Assembly (NCBI GenBank): GCA_964550845.1
Contig: CAZKAD010000003.1
Span: 1-64,000, forward strand
Reading direction: 5' to 3'
DNA from: CAYTKU01 sp964550845
GTDB lineage: Bacteria > Patescibacteriota > Patescibacteriia > Magasanikbacterales > UBA922
DNA length: 64,000 nt
Each line of letters opens with the position of its first letter. Position 1 is the first letter of the stretch. Both the position numbers and the translations under genes were made by a program. The notes beneath the pieces are model-generated. The model had not been told where the DNA came from. It ran no database searches and saw only the letters and a list, made by a program, of their open reading frames with translations. Shown here one piece after another: positions 7,374 to 16,227 of this stretch.

Positions 7374-10300
7374 ATGGCTGTCTTCTTCGCAAAAAGTCGG
7401 GACCCATTTTCAAACTTTTATCCGGTCTCATTTACTGTCGATGATTTGAAATACTCGAGTTCGGAACAGTATTTTATGGCCTCGAAAGCGAGATTCTTTA
7501 AAGATGTTGAAGCGGAGGACCAGATTATGGAAGCGGAATCTCCGAAAGAACAAAGAGAACTTGGACGTTCAGTCAAAAAGTTTGATCCAAGAGAATGGGA
7601 TCGAGTTAAATTTAAAATCATGAAACAAGCCCTGTTGATTAAATTTCAACTTCCAAAGATGAAAAAGTTCCTTGTTGAGAGTCAACGAAAAGTTTTAATT
7701 GAAGCTGCACCTTGGGACGCGATTTGGGGAATTGGAATGGATGCTGATAAAGCTGTGAATACACCCTTTCGTGAATGGGGAAAGAATGGACTTGGATTCT
7801 TATTGATGGAAGTTCGAGATTTTCTCCAAGGTAATTGGATTCAAGAAGACTTTGGTGTCTCAATGATTGGAAATTTCTATATCGGTGCACATCCAACTGA
7901 AGACCAAGCAAAGTTTCTTTTGGGAAAAGGAGTGAATCTATTTGTCTCCCTTGAGGAAAATCCAAGATATTTATCAGTTGTTGGTCAAGCATCGTCAAAA
8001 GTTTTTGCTCTTCCTACAGGAGGTATTCGAAATGATCAAGAGACACTTGAATTTCTCGGTTGGTTACGAGATCAATATTTTCTCGGAAAAATCATTTATC
8101 TCCATAGTCGAAGAGGAATTGGAAGAACCGGATTGATTGCCAGTTTATTTCTGAACTTGTTTCTCGGATATCAACCAAGTGATGCGTTGGATAAAGTTCG
8201 AAAATCTATTCATAGTCGAACTAATTTTAACCAGTCCTTCGGGACGTTTAAGCTTAAATTTATGCCTATTCCAGAAACTGCTTCACAAATAACTCAATTC
8301 ACTCGTCTTGCCGACGGTGATAAAACCGATATTGATATGTCTGCTTATACTCTTGAAGCAGAGAAAGCATGGATGACAAAACTTTCTGAAATTGAGCAAG
8401 ACGACTTGATGACACGGGAAGATGTCGAATTGTATCAACAAATTGTATCTCCTTCCTCTTCTTCAAAGGAAGTGAAAAAGGAAGATGAAATTAAACGTCT
8501 TGAAAAGTCTCTTAATCTTCCTGTTGGTGCAATTGAAGATGAGCAAGAAAATGACCCTCTTGCGGGTGCACTCGCAGAACTTGAACTTCGAAAGAGTGAA
8601 GAGAAGGAAGAACTTCGAAAGAGTGAAGAGAAGGAAGAACTTCGAAAGAGTGAAGAGAAGGACCCATTTGAAGCTGAACTTGAAGCGTTTGAAAATGAGG
8701 GTAAAAAAGATCCGCTCGAAGCTGAACTCGAGGCATTTGAGAATGAAGTAATCGAGCCTGACATCAAAACTTTCCTTGAAGAAGAGGCTAAAGTTGAAGT
8801 TAAACAACGAACTTCATTGACCGATCGAGATCTCGAAGAACAATTTCGACGTTTCGCTAATCAAGAACTTCATCTTCAAGCCGAGGAAGGTACATTTGTT
8901 CTTCAATCTGTCTTGAATGATATTTTCAATCGTTTTCTCGAACAACAAAATATTCAAATTATCGATGTCGATAAGTTTGAACAAATCGCAATTCCCCTAA
9001 TTGGAGAACCAGAGAAAATCGAATCAAAAATTCCCGAGTATGATGGAGATAAATATATTGAATCAAAAGTGTCAAAGTTGAATACTGGTTATCGAGTCAA
9101 CTTTCGACTTCTTCCCGATGCAAATATTCGAATTACAAAAGTAAAATCGCCAAAGCGATCACAAAAGAAGAAATCGAAAAGTGAAACTTTGTCTGAGAAA
9201 AAAGATGTTTCTCAATTGAGTCAAATTGAACCACCGAAAGAAGAGGTGAAAGAAGTGAAGATCGAGAAAAAACTTTCGTCATTTTTGTCCCATTTCTTCC
9301 CTGGCGATATTACCTTCATTCAACCGAATATCAATTTCACCGAAGAAACTTTGCATTATATGTCTCCAATGAGTAAAGCCGACAAACTCGCCGCATTACT
9401 TAAGACATATCCTCGTGCACAATTAGTTGTCGATGTTTTTGCTGGTATTGGAGGCAATACACTTGGATTTGCTCGTGCAGGATTGCGTGTAGTCGCATAT
9501 GAACGAGATCCGGAACGATTTAAAATGTTGAGAAATAACGTCCTTCATTATCGGTTTGAGAAACAAGTGACGACGATTCGAGGAGAATTTAACCCCGGAA
9601 AAGATCTCGATATTATTCGAACTATTCAAAAGATTGAAGCAGACAAAGTAGTCTTCTTCTTTGATCCTCCATGGCTTCCATCTTTTGTCCAAAACTTTGA
9701 CAAGTCACAATACATCTTAACTGGAATTACTCTTGCCGGTCAACTACTTGAAGACATTGCTAAGAAAACTTTGCAGGAATATGGAGGATCGATATTTCAT
9801 TTGCCTCCCGGTTACTCACTCAATTTGGCTGGAAGAATTGTTGATGATAAATCTGATAACAAAGCGAGATTGATTTACTTTTTTGGCGATCAAATTCAAG
9901 CCAATATTGCCAAAGATTACAAACTGCAGATCAATTATGCAACTGAATTTCCACGTGAACAATCCGAGGTCAAATATTCTCAAAATGAGTTAGTTGAACA
10001 ACTGAAAGAAGTTGAACAACAAAAAGTGGAAGCTAAATTGTATCAACCTCCGGTCAAAACAGTCTCGGTGGTCTTTCAAACTTTTCTGAATAAAAGCTTT
10101 CCTCGACGATCATATCAACATGAACCTTTCCATCCGAAAGCGGTTCATAGTGGACAGCGAAAATTACTCTTGTCCGAGATTGAATTCTTGACTCGAGTTC
10201 TCTCAAAGGAAAAAACACTCGGTAAAGGCGGATCTTATACTATGCTTTACGTTGGAGCCGCGCCAGGAATTCATATTCCTTTGCTTGCAAATAAGTTTCC

Positions 10301-10988
10301 TGAAGTCAAGTTTATTTTGTATGATCCGGCCAAATTTGATATTGCTCCATCATCTCAGATCGAAATTCATCGAGAACTTTTCACTGATGAAAAAGTCGAA
10401 ATGTACAAGAAGACTGAAAATTTATTGTTTGTGAGTGATATTCGATCGACGCCGAAACAATTCGATCCAAATCAATCCGGCTTTGATTCGAGTTTTGAAC
10501 AAGAGGTGATTTTTAACATGGAGCAACAAAAGAAATGGGTGACGGAACTTCAACCACTCAGAAGTCTACTTAAATTTCGTCTTCCTTACAATGATCCTGA
10601 AAACCCTCGAGATGAACAGGAAACATTTAAATATCTTGATGGTATTCTTTTTTTCCAAGCTTATCCTCCAGAGCAATCAGGAGAAACTCGGCTTGAAGTT
10701 GGACTTCCGTTGAAAGAGACTGGTTATTTTCTTGCCCAGTATGAACAGCAAATGTTTTATTTTAATACTCGATATCGGATTCAATCCTTCTCTCATTATT
10801 CACAATTTTACGGATGGTCTTATGATACTCTGAGAGAATACTTTATTCTTCAAAACTATTACAAATTTCGTGGGATTATCGACAGTGATAAGAAGATCGA
10901 ATATGATTTTCAAGATCACGACCGGATGGCTCACGGCCCGGAAAAGAAGATTTTTAACATTCTTCGTAACGCGGCAAAATACGGATAA
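7374..10988 (+). CDS. Four-domain fusion: NADAR, pseudo-phosphatase, TGS1-like and VP39-like methyltransferases
   Basis: This is a 1204-residue protein. Residues 1-155 are a NADAR/YbiA-type domain (FSNFYPVSF, SSSEQYFMASKA, WDAIWGIGMD, FLLMEVRDFL); such enzymes cleave N-glycosidic bonds of ADP-ribose or riboflavin intermediates. Residues about 165-300 are a dual-specificity phosphatase fold whose P-loop reads HSRRGIGRTG at 244-253, with Ser245 where the catalytic Cys should be. A charged linker holds three LRKSEEKEE repeats. Residues about 640-860 resemble trimethylguanosine synthase (DVFAGIGGNT from 687, DPPW from 764). Residues about 885-1204 resemble poxvirus VP39 2'-O-methyltransferase (YVGAAPGIHI from 959, Asp1022 in VSDIRS, Lys1067 in SLLKFRLPY). 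Together they suggest mRNA 5'-end modification. The methyltransferase calls are strong; how the four parts cooperate is inference. Confidence 0.85.
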   Translation: MAVFFAKSRDPFSNFYPVSFTVDDLKYSSSEQYFMASKARFFKDVEAEDQIMEAESPKEQRELGRSVKKFDPREWDRVKFKIMKQALLIKFQLPKMKKFLVESQRKVLIEAAPWDAIWGIGMDADKAVNTPFREWGKNGLGFLLMEVRDFLQGNWIQEDFGVSMIGNFYIGAHPTEDQAKFLLGKGVNLFVSLEENPRYLSVVGQASSKVFALPTGGIRNDQETLEFLGWLRDQYFLGKIIYLHSRRGIGRTGLIASLFLNLFLGYQPSDALDKVRKSIHSRTNFNQSFGTFKLKFMPIPETASQITQFTRLADGDKTDIDMSAYTLEAEKAWMTKLSEIEQDDLMTREDVELYQQIVSPSSSSKEVKKEDEIKRLEKSLNLPVGAIEDEQENDPLAGALAELELRKSEEKEELRKSEEKEELRKSEEKDPFEAELEAFENEGKKDPLEAELEAFENEVIEPDIKTFLEEEAKVEVKQRTSLTDRDLEEQFRRFANQELHLQAEEGTFVLQSVLNDIFNRFLEQQNIQIIDVDKFEQIAIPLIGEPEKIESKIPEYDGDKYIESKVSKLNTGYRVNFRLLPDANIRITKVKSPKRSQKKKSKSETLSEKKDVSQLSQIEPPKEEVKEVKIEKKLSSFLSHFFPGDITFIQPNINFTEETLHYMSPMSKADKLAALLKTYPRAQLVVDVFAGIGGNTLGFARAGLRVVAYERDPERFKMLRNNVLHYRFEKQVTTIRGEFNPGKDLDIIRTIQKIEADKVVFFFDPPWLPSFVQNFDKSQYILTGITLAGQLLEDIAKKTLQEYGGSIFHLPPGYSLNLAGRIVDDKSDNKARLIYFFGDQIQANIAKDYKLQINYATEFPREQSEVKYSQNELVEQLKEVEQQKVEAKLYQPPVKTVSVVFQTFLNKSFPRRSYQHEPFHPKAVHSGQRKLLLSEIEFLTRVLSKEKTLGKGGSYTMLYVGAAPGIHIPLLANKFPEVKFILYDPAKFDIAPSSQIEIHRELFTDEKVEMYKKTENLLFVSDIRSTPKQFDPNQSGFDSSFEQEVIFNMEQQKKWVTELQPLRSLLKFRLPYNDPENPRDEQETFKYLDGILFFQAYPPEQSGETRLEVGLPLKETGYFLAQYEQQMFYFNTRYRIQSFSHYSQFYGWSYDTLREYFILQNYYKFRGIIDSDKKIEYDFQDHDRMAHGPEKKIFNILRNAAKYG
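8226..8251. repeat. Palindromic element inside an ORF
   Basis: TTTAACCAGTCC-TTCG-GGACGTTTAAG matches the intergenic palindrome consensus and is read in frame as part of NFNQSFGTFKL, at the end of the phosphatase-like domain. Confidence 0.65.
8586..8666 (+). repeat. 27-bp tandem repeat, three copies
   Basis: The unit cttcgaaagagtgaagagaa recurs at 8586, 8613 and 8640, coding three LRKSEEKEE units in the linker of the fusion protein. Confidence 0.95.
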
Positions 10989-10989
10989 C

Positions 10990-11015
10990 TTTCTGTTCCC
11001 CTCGGGGAAAAGAAA
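10990..11015. terminator. Hairpin after the cap-enzyme fusion
   Basis: The arms TTTCTGTTCCCC and GGGGAAAAGAAA have one mismatch and a 2-nt loop. It sits between two convergent stop codons. Confidence 0.7.
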
Positions 11016-11018
11016 AGA

Positions 11019-11693
11019 TTAATATTCTGTTTTCATCCACTTAAAATTTTGAATCAACAAAAGCAAACGTGGGTCATACAATTCTTGTGTCAAGAAAAAA
11101 GACCAAGGATTTTTGTGAATAACATCTTTTGGAACACATTCAACGTCAGATAATCCCGCTGCAACAATCTCACATAGAGGATCATAACCACAATCAACTT
11201 TCTCTCCAATTATCCTCACAATTAATTCAAGGAGATAGTTATGATCACAGACGATATCATCTTCTAGGCCATAGTCATGAGAACAGACACTAATTAATCC
11301 TTGAGAGTTAACTATTGCAATTTTAGCACAACGTTTTGAATCCTTTTCGATACCTGTTATACCAGAAAAAGGAAAATTTTTTGGTTCGAAATAAGACTTC
11401 TTTAACGTGTCAAAAATCCGATCATTTGGATAATTTTGTTCAATAAACTGTTCGAACAATGGTAATTGCTCTAAAGTAAAAACTTTTTGTTCAATTCCAT
11501 TCCAGATCCAATCTTCCTTCCAAAATATGTTATGGGAGAAGTAAAAGTAAAGCATTCCTTTTTCGAAAAATTTCTTATCAGTACCGAGATGAAAGAATAA
11601 ATCCGGGCTATCTTTACAAGGTTGACATTTTTGTACAAATATATTTGCCGGGACTCGAAAGATTTCAATTGGGTGGAATTGAGGAATTATCAA
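11019..11693 (-). CDS. Unknown protein ending in the LYDPRLLxLI module; non-ATG start
   Basis: This 224-residue frame has no ATG until residue 47, so the start is unresolved. The listed start is a TTG at 11693, supported by an AAAATTGA motif 45 nt upstream on the same strand. The alternative is the ATG at 11555. The protein contains CQPCKDSPDLFFHLG near the N-terminus and scattered Cys and His (SVCSHDYGLEDDIVCDHNY). The last about 25 residues carry SFFLTQELYDPRLLLLIQNF, a module shared with five other proteins in this window. No enzyme family was recognised. A start codon mutated from ATG is possible. Confidence 0.55.
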   Translation of the reverse strand: MIIPQFHPIEIFRVPANIFVQKCQPCKDSPDLFFHLGTDKKFFEKGMLYFYFSHNIFWKEDWIWNGIEQKVFTLEQLPLFEQFIEQNYPNDRIFDTLKKSYFEPKNFPFSGITGIEKDSKRCAKIAIVNSQGLISVCSHDYGLEDDIVCDHNYLLELIVRIIGEKVDCGYDPLCEIVAAGLSDVECVPKDVIHKNPWSFFLTQELYDPRLLLLIQNFKWMKTEY

Positions 11694-11703
11694 TGAAGGT
11701 TTA

Positions 11704-11711
11704 AAAATTGA
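11704..11711 (+). promoter_or_regulatory. AAAATTGA motif, rightward gene
   Basis: An exact octamer lies 48 nt before the ATG at 11760. It shares a short divergent region with the reverse-strand motif at 11739. Confidence 0.5.
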
Positions 11712-11738
11712 CTGTTCAACAAATTTTATTTGATTTAA

Positions 11739-11746
11739 TCAATTTT
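11739..11746 (-). promoter_or_regulatory. AAAATTGA motif, leftward gene
   Basis: An exact octamer on the minus strand, 45 nt upstream of the TTG start of the leftward gene. The two motifs make a compact divergent promoter. Confidence 0.5.
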
Positions 11747-11759
11747 AGTATTGTAATAA

Positions 11760-12311
11760 ATGCCCGTCGATAATTACCACTGTATCTACGGCTTCGTGTT
11801 CACTTTTGAACAAATTTGGCGGTGGTTTTACCCGAATGTTAAATACAACGATGAAGAAAATAGTGGTTGGATGATCGACTTTATTGAGTTGTTTGACAAT
11901 TCATTTGTACCTCATCGACTAGAAAAGTTTTATTCATTGTTGATGAAACAATTTCCAAATCAAATGAAAAAATTGTCCCGATTGACGATGAGACGATTAC
12001 CTCATAATCATTCCTTTCTTCTTCCAAATAAAAATAAATATTCACAAGTTGCGGTTGGTATCTTTGCCAATATCGAAATGGAAGGAAAGGATGTCTTCTT
12101 CGAAATCTTTTATGACAAATATTTTGACCGAATCGAAAAGATCGGTCAAATTTGCCCGGCTTTGTGCCAAACTGAATGGTTTGATCTAGTAAAACCATTC
12201 CTTGTCTCTCCTGACGAGAGAACCGATCTTTTGAATGTGCTTGATTTCTTCTCTCGAAATGACGATCCGAAATTTTTACTTGTAGGAGACGATTGTGGAT
12301 GCTGTAATTAA
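11760..12311 (+). CDS. Unknown protein with Cys-rich C-terminus
   Basis: This is a 183-residue product with no membrane segment. The N-terminal part is aromatic-rich (FTFEQIWRWFYPNVKY) and the protein ends DDCGCCN, a compact Cys cluster that might bind metal. A strand-rich middle (SQVAVGIFANIEMEGKDVFFEIFYDKYF) suggests a small alpha/beta domain. No family was recognised. A hairpin with cattcc/ggaatg arms follows the stop codon. Confidence 0.6.
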   Translation: MPVDNYHCIYGFVFTFEQIWRWFYPNVKYNDEENSGWMIDFIELFDNSFVPHRLEKFYSLLMKQFPNQMKKLSRLTMRRLPHNHSFLLPNKNKYSQVAVGIFANIEMEGKDVFFEIFYDKYFDRIEKIGQICPALCQTEWFDLVKPFLVSPDERTDLLNVLDFFSRNDDPKFLLVGDDCGCCN

Positions 12312-12345
12312 CATCTTTGAATTCATCTCTTGAAAAGGTGGGTCT

Positions 12346-12369
12346 TTTCATTCCTCGAAAGGAATGAAA
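12346..12369. terminator. Hairpin between convergent genes
   Basis: The arms TTTCATTCC and GGAATGAAA flank a 6-nt loop between two convergent genes. Confidence 0.65.
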
Positions 12370-12387
12370 TTTTTAGGATGTTGGTTT

Positions 12388-13398
12388 TTAATCGCTTGGA
12401 AGGAACTTTTTGACTCTTTCAAGAGATTTCTTCATTGCGACGAGTTGATCTACTTCGGGTTTCACAGTCTTATAAGCTTCATCAAACAGCTGAGATAAAT
12501 CCCAACACCATCCGTAATCTTTTTGTTTCTTAATGAATGCAGCTTTCATCCAATCGAAAACAATTTCTTCTTCGTTTTCGATTACGATCTTTCTTTTTCG
12601 AGGATTTTCAGGCTCATATGGAGGAGAAGGCTCGTTGATTGGTTTTTCAGCCGTCTTAGCATCTTGAGAAGGCACAACTACTTGTTGAGCAGGCTTGACA
12701 TCTTGAGCAGGCTCAATTGCAGATTGAGGAGGAGCAGCCATCTTGACTTCTTGACGAGACAAATATTGTCGATTATTTCCAATAAAATAATCAGTTTTGC
12801 GTCTAAAAGGCATCATGCAGTCAAGGTGATCGATTGACATTCCGTGTTTATCTTTGAAAACTTGAATAGTTTCAAAGTTATCTTCTTTTGACGCAAACTT
12901 TGGATGAACAAATACTCTTTCAAGTACCCATTCATTAAAACTTATGGGACGATTAGGTCGACAAAAATTGAGATGAGCAACTTGGTCAAAATGATGACCA
13001 AATTTTTCATTCAACTTTTCTAGAGAATTGGCTGTAACAACACAAAATTCACTTTTGTCTCCTCTACCATTTTCAAAGAAATGACTCAGGATACAAATAT
13101 ATTTTCGAGTTTTTTGGAATTTAATTTTCTTTTGCCCTCCGTTCAAAATCTTCTTCAAATTATAAACTGCACGGCCATTAGTTACACAAGAAGATTTCAG
13201 TTCAAAGACGTCGTTTCCTTGTTTGATCTTTTTTTCTTCTTTGTTGATGGCTTTGCTGTAGCTTTTAGCTTCAGCATAAGTAAAGTTATTCTTATTATAA
13301 AGAATACAATTGGACAAGATCAATTCGGCACCTTCACGGCCGCGTAATTGATCTTTGTAGGCGCGTCGATATGTTACCACAACATGATATTGCTCCAT
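12388..13398 (-). CDS. Unknown protein, paralogue of the next upstream gene
   Basis: This is a 336-residue product. An N-terminal region with Tyr and Lys is followed by RKYICILSHFF, then SEFCVVTANSLEKL, then a W-x-L/F-E-x-V-F-x-H-P-x-F motif (WVLERVFVHPKF). The same three landmarks occur in the same order in the neighbouring gene at 13566-14510, so the two look like diverged tandem duplicates. Residues about 215-285 are Gln/Pro/Ala-rich with PAQDVKPAQQVVVPSQDAK repeats, and the C-terminus is helical (DWMKAAFIKKQKDYGWCWDLSQ). No known domain was recognised. Confidence 0.6.
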   Translation of the reverse strand: MEQYHVVVTYRRAYKDQLRGREGAELILSNCILYNKNNFTYAEAKSYSKAINKEEKKIKQGNDVFELKSSCVTNGRAVYNLKKILNGGQKKIKFQKTRKYICILSHFFENGRGDKSEFCVVTANSLEKLNEKFGHHFDQVAHLNFCRPNRPISFNEWVLERVFVHPKFASKEDNFETIQVFKDKHGMSIDHLDCMMPFRRKTDYFIGNNRQYLSRQEVKMAAPPQSAIEPAQDVKPAQQVVVPSQDAKTAEKPINEPSPPYEPENPRKRKIVIENEEEIVFDWMKAAFIKKQKDYGWCWDLSQLFDEAYKTVKPEVDQLVAMKKSLERVKKFLPSD

Positions 13399-13518
13399 TC
13401 CGACGTTCTTACTAATTCAAAATTCCCCATTTCTTTTCGATGGGAAAATCAGTTTTCTCCGAAGAGATCACCGAAGATAAAAATTTTTATTCTTTTTTTC
13501 GTTTTCTATAATAGAGGG

Positions 13519-13563
13519 TAAACGTCCTTGGGACTGGTTAAACGTCTTGAAAGACTGGTTAAA
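13519..13563. repeat. Two tandem palindromic elements
   Basis: Two units of the type TAAACGTCCTTGGGACTGGTTAAA lie head to tail, 3' of the minus-strand gene that ends at 13566. Confidence 0.75.
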
Positions 13564-13565
13564 AT

Positions 13566-14510
13566 TTAGTCAGCGTAATAAGAGTCACCATGACTCTCGA
13601 CAGTCAAATCAATTGACTCAATCTCTTCTCGGAAAACTTTTCTTGCCGAAGATGAATCTTCGTCATGTTCCTTTCTCTTTCGAGGAAGTTCTTCCTTGAG
13701 ATGCATTTTACTCAAGCGAGGTTCATCTTGAGATGAGGAAACCTTTCGCTTTCTCATCTCCTTGTGTTCGGAGTCAGAATCGGACACGTGATCTTCTTCG
13801 TGGAGATGTTTGTTCTCAATTGGGAAATCAACTTCGGTCAAAACTTCGTCTTCTTCGAGTTTTCGCTTCCCCTTTTTCTCAGGTTTTCTCTGATGGTCAG
13901 ACCATTCTTCATCGTCACTTGCATCTTCGCCCTTTTCGGCTCTCTTTTTGTCTCGATTGAATTCACGTTGAAAGTGTGTCGGGACTTTAGTACAAAGATT
14001 TGGTGCATCAGGAATAGGGAAGTCCGGATGTAAGAAAACTCCTTCAAATTCCCAATCACTGAGCTGTTGTCCTTCTGGAATCGAACGAATTTCATCTTTC
14101 TCAACAGGGAGTTTTTCCCAGTTTTGACTGATTACTACCCCGACATTTTGTCTGGCGTCCTTGAGGACTGATTCAATCTTTTCAATTGACTTTCGGTCAA
14201 GTGAATGAACCATCACAGCTGCGAAATTAGATTCTTGATTGGCTCTTATTTCGACATTCTTTTTGGCCTTTGACAATTGGGAGAACACACAAATGTATTG
14301 CCAGTCATCTTCTTGATATTCAGGAGAAATATGCTTAAATTGGACTCCTTCCGGTCGAGCCTCAATTGTGAAGCCCTTCTTAGCAATCCTCTTTCTAGCG
14401 CTCTCAGTTGCTAAATACTTTTCCGCCTGCTGTGCATGATCAGCTAAACTAACTTGCTTGACAGTGAAAATCCTTTTGGTTGATCGTTCGAAGAAGACGA
14501 CGAGACTCAT
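13566..14510 (-). CDS. Unknown protein with charged, nuclear-signal-like tail
   Basis: This is a 314-residue product from the ATG at 14510; an upstream TTG would add four residues. The N-terminal half has DWQYICVFSQL, AAVMVHSLDRKSIEKIE and WEFEGVFLHPDF, matching the order of motifs in the adjacent paralogue. The C-terminal 130 residues are strongly charged and probably disordered, with RKPEKKGKRKLEEDE and RKRKVSSS clusters that resemble nuclear localisation signals. No catalytic motif was seen. The function is unknown; tandem duplication with different tails suggests separate partners. Confidence 0.6.
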   Translation of the reverse strand: MSLVVFFERSTKRIFTVKQVSLADHAQQAEKYLATESARKRIAKKGFTIEARPEGVQFKHISPEYQEDDWQYICVFSQLSKAKKNVEIRANQESNFAAVMVHSLDRKSIEKIESVLKDARQNVGVVISQNWEKLPVEKDEIRSIPEGQQLSDWEFEGVFLHPDFPIPDAPNLCTKVPTHFQREFNRDKKRAEKGEDASDDEEWSDHQRKPEKKGKRKLEEDEVLTEVDFPIENKHLHEEDHVSDSDSEHKEMRKRKVSSSQDEPRLSKMHLKEELPRKRKEHDEDSSSARKVFREEIESIDLTVESHGDSYYAD

Positions 14511-14585
14511 TAGCGAAATCAATTCACTCTACAGATTCAAAATTTACTTTATTTCCAATAAAATTATCATTTTTAATAAAAGTAA

Positions 14586-14612
14586 TTAAACGTCCTTTTA
14601 GGACTGGTTAAA
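14586..14612. repeat. Palindromic element
   Basis: TTAAACGTCCTTTTAGGACTGGTTAAA, a near-consensus copy that overlaps the stop codon of the collagen-like gene starting at 15345. Confidence 0.75.
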
Positions 14613-15345
14613 TTATTCCGTAGACATACACACTACTTCCAGTTGCAAATAGTCTTCCAGAAGACTTTGACGTTACTCCCAAACTGCGAATAGGAGCTTG
14701 TGTTATTTTTAATGCCATTGGATATGTCATTACCCCGTATGCATTGGTTTCAAGTGAAGCCCATCCAACACAATCTGGAATAAATATCATTTTTGTTGTT
14801 CCAGTTGTAGCTGGATCTGAAATATATAAATTAACGGTTGCAAATCCATCATTCGGACCCGAAGGCCCTTGTGCAGAAATATCAAATTCTACGTTAGCAG
14901 TTGTATTAATTGTCGGGCCAGATCCTTGAAGCGAATATTTATTCATAACCGTCGTAATCCCAGGTTCGTCGGGAAAAAATACTCCATATCTAAATGTGCC
15001 AGTCGTCGATAATTTCAAGTTAAATAGCACACGAAGAAAGTTATAACCAGTCGCGTTAAATGAAAATGTTCCACTCGATACAGTTCCATTATTAAACACA
15101 AAACTGGTCAACAAATATTCACCATTGGTTCCATTTGGAGGGCCAACCGGCCCAGTCGGTCCTGTTATTCCATTTCCAGAAGGGCCAGTTGGTCCGATCA
15201 ATCCGGTTGTGCCAACTGGTCCAGGAGATCCCGAAGGACCAGTTACTCCAGTCGCACCTCTGATAACCGGAATTAGATTTGTGAACAACGGAGACGTATT
15301 ATTGCCGAGCCCGGATGTAAATTGAGAAACACGGAAAGAAGACAT
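14608..15345 (-). CDS. Collagen-like fibre protein A with tip domain
   Basis: This is a 245-residue product. After a short SFRVS-containing N-terminus there is a 60-residue Gly-X-Y collagen tract (GPSGSPGPVGTTGLIGPTGP type), then a 150-residue beta-rich domain ending FATGSSVYVYGII. That ending recurs in five neighbouring proteins and resembles the last strands of phage and viral fibre tip domains. Collagen tracts form triple helices, so the mature product is probably a trimeric surface fibre. Thr and Pro in Y positions are candidates for modification by the oxygenase and glycosyltransferases nearby. Confidence 0.85.
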   Translation of the reverse strand: MSSFRVSQFTSGLGNNTSPLFTNLIPVIRGATGVTGPSGSPGPVGTTGLIGPTGPSGNGITGPTGPVGPPNGTNGEYLLTSFVFNNGTVSSGTFSFNATGYNFLRVLFNLKLSTTGTFRYGVFFPDEPGITTVMNKYSLQGSGPTINTTANVEFDISAQGPSGPNDGFATVNLYISDPATTGTTKMIFIPDCVGWASLETNAYGVMTYPMALKITQAPIRSLGVTSKSSGRLFATGSSVYVYGII

Positions 15346-15403
15346 TTAATTGGCAAATTAATTTTTATTATTTTCTCAATTCTCCTTTATTCCAAATGAG
15401 AAA

Positions 15404-16201
15404 TTAAATTTCCGCGTGAAACGAAATTCGAGATCCAGGTGCAATTAATCCTCCACTCGAAGGTAACAAAGTAATTTTTGTAATTGCTCCAGTACTATTC
15501 CAGAAATGAACACCAGAATATTTTTGCCAATAGAAATACAAAGAATCAGCTGGAAACTTTGACGACATTAGTACATCTTCAGAAGAAAATGTTTTTGGTA
15601 TTCCTGTCACTCCATAAAGAGGAAAATCTATTTTTGCAAAACTATAGGTTCCAGTTGGGAGTGAGTTCGAAGCCATATTACCAATAAAAGCTCCAGTTAA
15701 ATTTGATATGTGTAAGGTTCTTGAAATAGTATTGGAATCGTCTGGTCCGGTTGAAACTAAATAACGACATGCTGTTATATATGGGCCAGTGAGATCATTG
15801 ATTCGAACCGCTAACCCTGTTCCTGTTCCAACATCAGTCGATCGAAATGAACACAAACAAAAGATTTTTGAATATGATAGAGGGAAAGATTGAATTGATA
15901 TCGAAGCTGTTGCAGAGGTAACAACTGTGGAATAAATTTGAACCAATGCTGATCCAGAACCACTTGTGAGTGGACCGGTTGGACCGGTTACCCCAGTGGA
16001 TCCAGTAGCTCCCGCTGGGCCCGCAACTCCATTGGGTCCAGTTGGCCCCGTTATTCCTGGAGCTCCAATTGATCCGACAGGCCCGGTTGGCCCGGTTGTT
16101 TCGGCATAAATTACTTCGGCTGAAATGGAATATACGGTTGGAACGTACGGTTCAAGCAAAGAAACAGTTTTTGCAGCTACTCGAAACGAAGGACGATCCA
16201 T
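15404..16201 (-). CDS. Collagen-like fibre protein B with tip domain
   Basis: This is a 265-residue product from the ATG at 16201. The longer open frame to 16372 overlaps the neighbouring gene and lacks similarity to its paralogues, so it was not used. N-terminal SFRVAAKTV is followed by a Gly-X-Y tract of about 50 residues (GPTGPVGSIGAPGITGPTGP) and a beta-rich tip domain ending APGSRISFHAEI. The SFRV start, collagen tract and GS-x-I/V-x-x ending are shared with the two collagen genes on either side, which shows tandem duplication. Confidence 0.85.
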   Translation of the reverse strand: MDRPSFRVAAKTVSLLEPYVPTVYSISAEVIYAETTGPTGPVGSIGAPGITGPTGPNGVAGPAGATGSTGVTGPTGPLTSGSGSALVQIYSTVVTSATASISIQSFPLSYSKIFCLCSFRSTDVGTGTGLAVRINDLTGPYITACRYLVSTGPDDSNTISRTLHISNLTGAFIGNMASNSLPTGTYSFAKIDFPLYGVTGIPKTFSSEDVLMSSKFPADSLYFYWQKYSGVHFWNSTGAITKITLLPSSGGLIAPGSRISFHAEI

Positions 16202-16227
16202 TGATATTTTGCTTCCGAATAAAATTT

